Shown: in pieces, positions 47,255 through 56,777 of the stretch
How the letters are laid out: every line of letters begins with the position of its first letter
Position numbering within the stretch: the first letter of the stretch is position 1
Assembly: GCF_963576675.1 (NCBI RefSeq)
Contig: NC_088919.1
Coordinates: 47,762,501-47,826,500, forward strand
Source of the DNA: Euphorbia lathyris
Taxonomy: Eukaryota; Streptophyta; Magnoliopsida; Malpighiales; Euphorbiaceae
DNA length: 64,000 bases
Direction: 5' to 3'
Notes under the pieces: model-generated
The model's database searches: none
Seen by the model: only the letters and a program-made list of their open reading frames with translations
Told to the model about the DNA's origin: nothing
Program-made: the position numbers and the translations under genes

Positions 47255-48220
47255 CATTAGAATTTAAGGTATATATGAAGAAAAATACAACCTTATTGAT
47301 TGGGATCTAAATTTAAAGGGACAACTTAATTGCACAAAGCTTGTAAGGTCATTGTAAGGGTCAACCCTAGTTCATTTATATGATGTAAACAATGATATAA
47401 AAATGAGGCGTGTTGAAGATCAATACTCATTTTTTCGAGTTATCTTTCTCGAAAATTAAGTTACAAGTTACAAGTTTCAATTTTTCCTTTTTTTTTCACA
47501 ACATCATAATATAAATATCACAGTGGATGTTGATACAAATTTATAATGTTTAAAACAATAAGTATATTTGATGATTTAGCTTAATGAAAAGTTTATGTTT
47601 TTATGTTTACGTTCATAACGATATTCAGTTTGCACTTTGTGTCATATATATTGTTTGTACTTTTTCAATTTTTAAGCTTTAGTTTTTGTTATCCGGTATA
47701 CTTTATAACCTGGAGTATGTTATAAAATGCATCAAATATTAATAATAACAAAAAAACCCTAAAAACACAAATAGTATATGTAATTTATATATGTAACTCA
47801 GTATGTTCAAAAATGCATTACAATTGATTCGTATTCTATAAATATAATACATTTTTTTTTTGTAACGGGCAAAAGCCCATAACAAACGTATTTGTAACGC
47901 CTGTTACAAATATTCATTTTTTTACACGTGACTAATAAAGTTTTTTCTCCATGCTAAATTTACGTTTATCATATCTAATTAAAATTTACACCTTTATCAT
48001 TTACACATCTTCCTTCACATAACTTGAAATAGGATGTATGACATATAGATCATAGATGTATAGATATAGCATTTGAATGAAGCAATGAAAAACATTATTT
48101 ATAAAGATGAATACTTTCTCTTTAATTAGTTTTGTGTTTTATCTCCATTTTCGAAAACTTCGGCTCTCACTCTATTCTATGCTTCTATTACCAATGGCTT
48201 AGTGTGTTGTTTTATTATTA
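47255..48220 (+). other. Continuation of the copia relic, then AT-rich DNA
   Basis: The first 200 bp continue the 3' end of the relic at 28490-29403 across the insertion site (CCCATTAGAATTTAAGG). Sequence such as GATGTAAACAATGATATAAA and GAGGCGTGTTGAAGATC resembles a copia 3' region or LTR. From about 47480 nothing is recognised. Confidence 0.5.
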
Positions 48221-48584
48221 ACTAGTCGAAAACCCGTGCGATGCACGGGGTATGAAACTTTTATATAATTTAGATAAATAAATAAATTGACATATTTACT
48301 TTTAAATAATTTTATATCATGCTATGAAAAAAATTTATATTATGTATATTTGAAATTAATATATATTTTTTAATGATAATTCAAATTAAATTAATTTTAA
48401 AAATAATTAACTACTTTTTTTATAGAATTTTAACTAAAGATGAATGATTTATTTATTTTTACAAAATTCAATGATTTGTACTTTTTAGAAATTTTAATAC
48501 ATTTTCATATTCCAAATATTCTGTGAAACAATAATAATAAAATAGCAGATTAATTAAGAAATATATTAGAATATAATAAAAAAC

Positions 48585-48722
48585 CAAAAATTGAATTAAA
48601 CTATAATTAAAATTAAATATTATATTTACGATACAAAAGAATTACAATATAGGTTAAACAAAAATTGAATTAAACTACAATTAAAATTAAATATTATATC
48701 TACGATACAAAAGAATTACAAT
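48585..48722. repeat. Tandem duplication (about 69 bp x 2) in the Helitron
   Basis: AAAATTGAATTAAACTA(T/C)AATT through TACGATACAAAAGAATTACA occurs twice, head to tail. Confidence 0.8.
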
Positions 48723-50069
48723 CTATTTTAAAATGGAAGCAACATTAATGTATTATTCTATAAACTATTACAATCAATACTTTTCTAATGTTGCATATGA
48801 AGAAACTTTATCAATTCAATATGTTATATATAAAAAAAATAAAATTCGTAAGAATTAGTCACAAATTCATCTTGATGATAATTATTTTGGTTGATGGAAT
48901 TTCATGATCACTAAGTATTCGAAATTAATTATTCATTCTGCTACAATAACCCAATATATCTAATTGAATCAGTTTAAGATGATGATTTCTCCTATTTTCA
49001 TCTCGTAATATCTCATGAAGACATTAGATCAATTTATTCTTCATTCTTTCACTATATAGAATATCAGTCATACTCGCAGATATCATTTATTTGACTTCAT
49101 TAATATTTTCTAATAATTATATATTCTTGAATTTTGTAAGTACGAAAAACAAACAAAAGAATTGAAAAAAAATGAAGGGACGAAAAAGATAATTAGGAGA
49201 GAACCATCTTCCTCTCGGATTTTTTTTTTTTTTGAAAATAGGAGAGAATGTCGAGACATAAGCGTATAAAGAGGAGAGTGAAAATATTTTTTGCCCATTA
49301 ATTAAAGATTTTATTTTTTTTAATGAAGTATTAAGTCCATAAATTAATTTTAGTTAAATAAAATTAAATCGCAATTGTAACCACTCAGTACAAAAAAAAA
49401 ACGTTTTATAATTAATATGTGAAATTAATTATATTAATTAGAATCATTATGCTCAACATTTGAGAATTTGAAGAGATTCAAATAATAATATTTTCTTAAT
49501 TAATATTTTTCAATAATTTGTCATATGATCATATTTCATTTTCATCTGTTAAAAACTCTTGAAATACTAACAATTTTGTATGAACCATAATATAATAGTT
49601 AAAAATTATATAAGCCAAAGTTGCAAAAGCAATTATCTCAATATCCATAATTAATGTACATTTTTAGGATTTTGAGCATCAAAATTTATTTTTATTTACC
49701 TTGATTTTGAATTCGTATCTAGCATAATCCATATTCTTCAAGAACATCTTATCAAGCGTATTAGACGCTTACAATCTCCTTGTCTAAAAAATTGGGAAAA
49801 AATAACTTTTTGATAATAATAATAATAATATAACATAATTTATATTGAAATAAACTTCATTGTAAGTATAATATTTCAATATCTCTTTAATATTTTATTT
49901 AATATGTCTCACACTTCAATGAACAACTATTGTGTGAAACTTTATATCTATTTGTACCAAAATGCATAAAAATAAAAAATACAATCCATATCAATTAGCT
50001 AAACTCAAACTAAAAAAATGAGTGGATTTCAACATGTTCCGAATTAGAAAAATTAATCTAACTTCAATT

Positions 50070-50935
50070 AAAACTAAAAATTGAGTTCATAAAAAGGCGA
50101 AAATCTAAATTTTAGTTAGAGTAACAATCAAAACGATAACACATAGAAACATATACTAAAAAAGAATGCAAATATACAAAATCTTTATTTTAATCATTTT
50201 GAAAAATAAATAAATAAAAAAGAAAACATGGATAAGGTAGCGAGAGGTATGGAATCTGGATAACGACGGAAATGGAATTTCATCTCTGAAAGAGAAAACT
50301 ATAACAACAATTGTTTAATAAAAATAAAACAACAGCACAATTGAGAAAGCCAAAAATTAAGTTCATATAAAGCCGAAAATCTAAATTTTAGTTAAAAGTT
50401 AGCAATCGAAACGATAACACCTAGCAACATATACTAAAAAAGAATACAAATTTACAAAATCTTTATTTTAGTCATTTTGAAAAAAAAAGACAAATAAAAA
50501 AGAAAACATGGATAAGGTAGCGAGAGGTATGGAACATGGGTAACGACAGAAATGGAATTTCATCTCTGAAAAATGAAACTATAACAACTATTGTTTAATG
50601 AAAAGAAAACAACAACACAATTGAGAACAAAAATAACTACAATATATGAAAAAAACCGAATAATTACCTTGAGAAACATAAGAATTTCTTGTAATTTTTG
50701 ACACTTTTGTGTTTTCCGGTTTTAGTTGTTCATGCATCTTCTATTTCTGTCGGATTTCTTCAATTGAAGCTATCAGTTTGGAAAAAAAAGACAAATAAAA
50801 AAGAAAACATTGATAAGATAGCGAGAGGTATAGAACCTGGGTAACAACAGAAATGAATCTGAAAGATGAAACTATAACAACTGTTGTTTAATAAAAATAA
50901 AACAACAACATAATTCAGAACAAAATAACTACATA
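50070..50935. repeat. Long tandem repeats (about 280-300 bp, two full units plus a partial) in the Helitron
   Basis: GAAAACATGGATAAGGTAGC and GCGAGAGGTATGGAA recur near 50230, 50510 and (diverged) 50805. The first two units also share AAATCTAAATTTTAGTTA and AACATATACTAAAAAAGAA. Confidence 0.8.
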
Positions 50936-51166
50936 TGAAAAAAAAATCGAATATTTAGCTTCAGAAATATAATACTATCTATCGTGACCAATGAATATAA
51001 TGGTGGAATACTATCTATCATGCTTTATATAGAAGTTTATTTGTGACTTTTGGATTTCCTTTGGTTTGTGTTTTTTCATCTTCCTGTAACTATTGTTTTC
51101 TTTTATTATTTTAATTAATAGGCTAGTAATTATTTAATATATTATAAATATAAATTTGTTATTTTT

Positions 51167-51582
51167 TTTTTTTTTGGTAAGAAAGGAAAGGAAAAAAACA
51201 AAACCAACAAAAAACCTACACCGGGATCAGTCTAGGAAGGCTGACTCCAATCCTATCCTCTAGGAGAGAAGGCAAAAGAAAAGAAGGAGGAACAGATAGG
51301 GTAGAAACACCTAACATTCTCCCATGCCCAGCAGCTGCTAAGCGATCCGCCACGCGGTTTTGCTCCCTAAAAATATGGGAGAAATTAAGATACTCAAAGG
51401 CAGGACGGAGCCTCAAAATAGCTTTGATGAGATTCTGACTCTTCAGACAAACAGCCTGGCTATCTGAAATCCTGTTAATAGCCTCCAGATTATCAGATTC
51501 CACCGAGAGCTTTTTAACACCCATGCGAATGGCGAGTTTAATACCTGACAAGATACCCCAGAGCTCCGCAGAAAAGGAGGAG
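51167..51582 (-). pseudogene. 5'-truncated LINE (RNase H end) with poly(A) and 17-bp TSD, inside the Helitron
   Basis: ATAAATTTGTTATTTTT at 51150-51166 and 51583-51599 flanks it; the T-run continues as the tail on the left. Minus-strand reading: FSAELWGILSGIKLAIRMG, LSVESDNLEAI, FSHIFREQNRVADRLAAAG, the end of LINE RNase H. It opens abruptly at the right TSD, as expected of 5' truncation. Confidence 0.88.
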
Positions 51583-51733
51583 ATAAATTTGTTATTTTTA
51601 ATTAATTAAATATTTATTTTTAATTAATTAAATATTTTTAATCTGATTTTTACTACGTTGACAACTCATCAAAAAGACCTTTAAAATACTTCTTCTCATT
51701 TCTCTCTGCTTCCGTAATTATATATAGTATAGA

Positions 51734-52261
51734 TTCAAAGATTTTTAACGTTTCAAATTAAAAAATATAAAACTTAATCAATAATCAAAGATTTCATATA
51801 TTTTTTCTTAAATTTTATGATTATTGCTTACATGTCGGAGCAGGAATGAGCGGCATTGCCTTGATATTCTTGCTACCATTTCATCGGTCGTTTAGCTTTT
51901 GATGGAGCATCTCCAAGATATGTTGTCACATCCGTGTCCTTATATTCTTGATTATTATATCCCGAACCTTAGGTTATATTATAGTTGTCTTTTAGGGTAT
52001 TGCTTACCATTTTGTACATGTAGATATATGCATATTTTTGTACTAAATGAGTGTTTAGGCACTTAAGTTGCCAAGCTTGAAAGTTAATGGAGTTATATTA
52101 TACAATATTTTGGATTGAAATGTTCAATTATGGTGTTAATTTGTGAGTTTGGGCGAATTAAAAGTTAACATGTTAGAATTGGAAGAAATTTCCATATTTT
52201 AAACTCATTTCAGTAAAAAGCAAAAGAAAAGGATTGAAATTGTAAGTAATTTTTAATCTAT
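51734..52261. other. Intergenic DNA with possible LTR start (about 51931)
   Basis: TGTTGTCACATCCGTGTCC resembles the start of some Ty3/gypsy chromovirus-type LTRs, and the following sequence runs until element A begins. No partner is visible, so this is weak. Confidence 0.3.
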
Positions 52262-53804
52262 TGATGCGTATAAAACGTATACGTGCTTTTTAAGAGCAAG
52301 TGCACTCTATCGTACCAAGTAATACAGTATACTCACGTATAAAGATCGATCCCATAGGGATTCCGCACAATTATTAACTATCCACAAGTTTATGAAGTCT
52401 AAACGATTGAAATAAAGAGGTTTGAGTTGTTTATAGCTACGAAAAAAACTTTTGTTGTTAAAGCAATGGGGTAAAACACTAGGGAATCGGGTTCACTTCC
52501 TAAGTTTGAGCCAATGAAATCAATTGAAATAAGAAACCGAGGAGAAGTTCATGATTTTAAAGATGGTGATTTCTAAAAGAAACTCGGTGCTAAGACCTTA
52601 GACCACCTCGTTCTATTTCTTCATTCCTATTCACTTAACCGGGCCAATGGTTACTTAAATACGACAAGAAAGCGTTAAGCTCAATGAGAAATCCTAGCAA
52701 TGTAATGCTAGAAACCACATCGACTTGCTATCGAGTCTAAGAATGTAGTTTTCCATTAACCTCTTATTACTATGGTGAGTAAAAAGCGATTAACTGAAAT
52801 GTGGATTAAACTTACGTTCTTAGTTCTTTGAAATCGAATTCCTTTCGGGTGTTTATCTAATTGACTTCTAACTTGACTCAAAACATTAGAAAGATTCCCC
52901 TCATTCCTAGTAGTGAAGAATTAGTTCATGGTCATTGGGGAAACAAAACTTGAAATAAAGTGAAATGAAGTGAAACTCATTGAAAGTAGAAGATAAAGAA
53001 ATGAAAGATGAACAAACTTTGATTAAAATGTGAAATCAACTTACAAAACTATAAGGAAATGACCTTGAAATAAGAAATTTTACTTAAGAACTACAAAAAG
53101 TAAATAAAACAAGAGAAATGACAAATGCCCAAAGCTTGGCTACAACAACAATGGAGTTTCTAAGCTTAAGGATGCAAAAGGTGTAGCTTTCTTCTTCAAA
53201 TCTCTTCTATTTATAGGCAAAATCTTGCTCCAATCAAGGTAGAATTCTGATTTTGATGATTGAAAGCCTCCAAATTACTGAAATAATGCATTTAATGGCC
53301 TTGAGAAGTCAAATGGTTGAAGGATATGGGCTTGCTTTGAAAGGAGGAGCCGCCCGGTGCAAGTTGCGGGCTGTGGCAGGTCTCGCCGAGACCTACCCCT
53401 GAAATTGGCCTTTTTAGGCCAATTTCAGGAGGTCTCGGCGAGACATAGGTGTGTCTCGCCGAGACATGCCTTCGAGCAGGGCACAACTCCCTTCCTCAGC
53501 CAGTTGCAACGCTTGTTTCGTGAATCTGTTGCGTTAGGCCCTGACTGACCAAAAACCACCATTTTGTTGCATTTTCTCGTCATGTTCCCTCGTTCTTGCC
53601 CTGTAACTTACTTGGGTAAATTTTCAATCTCGTGAGGGTGTAAAAAAATTAAATGAAAACTCGTGAATTAAATTAAAATTACGTGACGGTGCGTGAAATT
53701 ACGAAATAAAGTGAAATTAACACAAAATGACACTAAAGTGATAACAAAAACAACAAAATGGACTAAATTATGACTCGATTTTATTATACAAACGGGCGGC
53801 AACA
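52262..53804 (-). repeat. 3' LTR of element A
   Basis: 1543 bp. Element-sense tips are TGTTGCCGCCC and ACGCATCA. TATA-like CTATTTATAG on plus at 53207-53216. Palindrome/hairpin cassette at 53380-53465. Confidence 0.8.
53380..53465 (-). promoter_or_regulatory. Palindrome/hairpin cassette in the LTR of element A
   Basis: GTCTCGCCGAGAC (53380-53392), GTCTCGGCGAGAC (53432-53444) and GTCTCGCCGAGAC (53453-53465), the last two 21 bp apart. Between the first two lies a perfect 13-bp inverted repeat (53398-53410 / 53417-53429) around TTTTTA. It sits 165-250 bp upstream of the TATA-like motif in element sense. Confidence 0.65.
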
Positions 53805-53844
53805 ACATCCCCAAACTTTAAGCTTTTGCTTGTCCTCAAGCAAA
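53805..53844 (-). other. Polypurine tract and stem-loop of element A
   Basis: Element sense: TTTGCTTG-AGGA-CAAGCAAA (53825-53844), then AAAGTTTGGGGATGT abutting the LTR. Confidence 0.7.
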
Positions 53845-55284
53845 TTAAGTCCGAAAACAAAGCTCGAAGACCAATTATCCAAATAGATTAACAAAGAGAT
53901 ATGATTTATTTCAATCGACAACATGGAAGATCCAAATTTCAAACCATCTGAATCATGATAAACATCTTAAACAACTCAAAGATTTTTGAATTTATGCTTT
54001 GGCCATTAGTGAGACATTCTTCCACTAGTCGATACATAATGAACTCGTTAAACACCTCACAAGGGATTCGCTCTTTACGCTCAAGTGTTTAGGGTAAGGT
54101 GTTTTCTCTCAACTTCCCGACACAAGTAATAACTACCGTGGGCTTGCATGGTCATCCAACCTCTACCACTATGCTTCCTTACTAGGATTTGATCAAAAGG
54201 ACTTATTAAGGGTTGTAATGAGGGTTTTAGGACGGGTGTGATTGTGATGGAAATGTGGTTTTAAGAATCTTATTGAGTTTCTAATGTATTGAGGTGTGCA
54301 TGGGTACTTGAGTGTATTCATTCATTTTTCTTTCATTATTTTTTTTTCTCTCCCCCTTTTTCTAACACGTATAGATTTGGAGTTTGTGGCATAGGAGAGT
54401 TACATTAGGGGGGTTTGATGTGTATGAGCTAAAGAATGTATATGTTTTGTTTGGGTGCTCTTTTTATTTTTGGATTCATGGTACCCTTAAGGAGTTGGTT
54501 AGAAACTCAAAAGATTCCGAGAATTTTGGTTGGAGAGTAACAGTATTGGTTTGTATTGTGGTGGCAAAAGAAGGGTAAAGCTCAACGGGGTGAACAAGGG
54601 AAGTTGACTTTGGGTAGGTTAATGGTTTTATGTGGTGGCGCAAATGAAAGAAGGCCTTAATCATATCAAATTCCTAATTCAGTGCGTGTGGGTTCAGTTA
54701 GTATTTGATGCAAGCCCTATAGTTAAAAACAAGTGTGGATCCCACATCAAAGAAAAGTAATCGAGCTATTTAATGTGCTCGTGGCTCAAAATATCTCTCC
54801 GTGGGTGAGTTTTGTGCTACAAGTTCAAGTGTTTCAACTATAGGTGAATGTCTAAAAATGAGTATAAGTTCAAAAAGAGCTATTCAAGTTTTTATTAATG
54901 AGTCGATGATTCAATTTCAGAATTTTAGAATTGTCAATTGAAGGTTTATCCTATCACAAGTTAAGGCTATTTGAAACTTGGTTTTAAAGTTTGTTTCGGG
55001 ACATAATTGATGCTTTTGAACATGCTTGAGCTATAGGGTTTGGGTAGTGTTGCCAACACAAAAAGTAACAATTGCACAAAAAGGATACAAGCAATAAACA
55101 CACAACCTATGTAATTAAAAACAACAAATATGACACTAAACACACAACTAACACATAAATGCACACATGTTTGCTCCATTTCCTATCTTTTATCCCCCCC
55201 CCCCCCCTCCCTACTAAGTTTAAGTCGAATTCCAAAAGGCGTAAAACAGTAGTAAAGAAAAAGGAAAAGAGAGGAAATACCAAC
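53845..55284. other. 3' non-coding region of element A
   Basis: No ORF supported. Includes T-rich tracts and a C14-15 homopolymer at about 55194-55208. Confidence 0.6.
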
Positions 55285-56319
55285 TCAATCGGGAAGGTGC
55301 CAATTACGCTCGTTGGCGTAATATGTCATGAAGCTGTCGAAGCGAGCATTGTAACGGTCATTGTCAGCTTGCGTTTGCAGGTGAAGCCGCTCCAAGCGGG
55401 CTAATGCCTCAGTGTGTTGGTTGGCAATACGCTCAAGCCCGTCCAATCGACGATGGATGTCGGGGTCATCAGAATTAGGGGCAGGGTCAACAGTGGGGGC
55501 ACTGGGACCGACATCAGGCATACCAGTATCAGTGGTACCTAGAGAGATAATTGCAGAACGAACAACTGCGCGCAAATATAGTTCATCAAAGATTAACAGT
55601 GGAAGTTGCTCATAACTACGCAAGGCATTTTGAAAGCCAAAATGGATGGAAAATCTAGAGACAACGTGACCAAAAGCTAAAGTGCATCTATTACTGTGTT
55701 GGATCGTGTCCATGGCATGATAGACAATGCGGGCAACATTCACTTTTTTGCGGTTCATGATGCACCAAAGGATAGTAATGTCTAGGTCACTAACTTTGTC
55801 ACTCTCCTTTTTGCCCTGAATGGCATGACAACTAAATTTGTGGATCATTTTGAGTGTGTGATCCACAATATGAGAGGACTTCTGGGAACCCCTTTCGTAA
55901 GGAGAGGAATTGGCGAGTTTAAGCCAAGCTGATTCAGGGGTGACGTTGGGGGGAAGAGAATCAATTCCCCCCGGACGAATGTCAAAGCAAGTGCAAAAGA
56001 GTTTTTCATCGGCTTCGAAGGCCCTACCAAACAAACGGAATTTAAGCATTTTAGCCGAGTGGGGTGCATCAAAGACCTCAAGGGTGGTAAAAAATTCACG
56101 TAATAGCACCGGACGAGTACCATACCCAGTGAAAGCAAGATGGGTCCAACCTAGACGACTTAAAACAGCACGTAATGCATCCACATCGGGATTCCAGGAT
56201 GGTCTCGGTGAGACATGGAATGGTCTCATCGAGACCATCGCTCGACAGCTTCTGGAACTTAGTTCCAGGAGGTGGTCTCGGCGAGACCTCCTAAAAGGGG
56301 GCAGAAATTTGAAAAACAT
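55285..56319 (-). CDS. Athila-type ORF in env position (element A), 344 codons
   Basis: Open from 56319 to a stop at 55285. Recognisable blocks: LGWTHLAFTGYGTRPVLLREF near the N-terminus, RAFEADEKLFCTCF, IHKFSCHAIQGKKESDKVS, ILWCIMNRKKVN and a C-terminal coiled-coil-like DGLERIANQHTEALARLERL. The middle block aligns with the element B protein (HKFVAHNLLGKNESNKVS, ILWCVANHKPV). This is the plant Athila ORF family found downstream of integrase; despite the position, I see no signal peptide or clear membrane span, so an envelope role is unsupported. The first 50 codons overlap the palindrome cassette at 56202-56287, so the true start may be downstream of it. Confidence 0.72.
   Translation of the reverse strand: MFFKFLPPFRRSRRDHLLELSSRSCRAMVSMRPFHVSPRPSWNPDVDALRAVLSRLGWTHLAFTGYGTRPVLLREFFTTLEVFDAPHSAKMLKFRLFGRAFEADEKLFCTCFDIRPGGIDSLPPNVTPESAWLKLANSSPYERGSQKSSHIVDHTLKMIHKFSCHAIQGKKESDKVSDLDITILWCIMNRKKVNVARIVYHAMDTIQHSNRCTLAFGHVVSRFSIHFGFQNALRSYEQLPLLIFDELYLRAVVRSAIISLGTTDTGMPDVGPSAPTVDPAPNSDDPDIHRRLDGLERIANQHTEALARLERLHLQTQADNDRYNARFDSFMTYYANERNWHLPD
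56202..56287. repeat. Internal palindrome/hairpin cassette at the 5' end of the env-position ORF
   Basis: GTCTCGGTGAGAC (56202-56214), GTCTCATCGAGAC (56223-56235, centre 21 bp away), CTGGAAC-TTA-GTTCCAG (56252-56268) and GTCTCGGCGAGAC (56275-56287). Composition mirrors the cassette in A's LTR, in reversed order. Confidence 0.7.
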
Positions 56320-56777
56320 TTTTTTAAGTAAAATATATATAAATATAAAATGATGAAAAGTAAGGGAAAATTAATAATAATAATAACAAATTTGGAAAAA
56401 TAAATTTAGAAATAACAAAATAAAAGATGAAATTAAAGAAAATAATAAGATAGAATTATAGATAGTGAAGTAGGAAAAATTAAAAGGGGATTAAAATTAT
56501 GGAAATTAAATTCAAACAAGGAAAATAAAATTAAAGTAGGAAACTAAAATTGGGGAAAATAACAAAAAAAAAGGAAATCAAATAGGTAGAAATTATAATT
56601 AAAAATAAAGGAAGTAAAAATATAGACGATGACGATGACGATGATTCGATGTGTAAAATGGATTAAAATGACCCGAGAATGAGATAAAATACCGAGAATA
56701 TTATCGTAGACCATAGTGGGGTGCCTCCCATAAGCGCTTACATTTTAACGTCTCGTAGCTAGACGTACCTTTTGCAC
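56320..56777. other. Non-coding spacer between integrase and env-position ORF
   Basis: Extremely A-rich on plus. A GACGATGACGATGAC run lies near 56628. No ORF. Confidence 0.6.

Larger units (their letters stand above)
48222..51733 (-). mobile_element. Non-autonomous Helitron (3512 bp)
   Basis: Minus-strand 5' end TCTATACTATATATAA at 51733 is preceded by A. The 3' end has hairpin CCCGTGC-ATC-GCACGGG (48233-48249), 7 nt, then CTAG at 48225-48222, followed by T. TC start, CTRR end with an upstream hairpin, insertion between A and T and no TSD are the Helitron definition. No Rep/helicase ORF is present. It contains tandem repeats and a LINE fragment. Confidence 0.85.

Noticed and set aside
55285..56319. 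Calling the Athila-type ORF a true envelope glycoprotein
   Set aside because: No signal peptide, transmembrane segment or glycoprotein layout is evident; only the genomic position is env-like.
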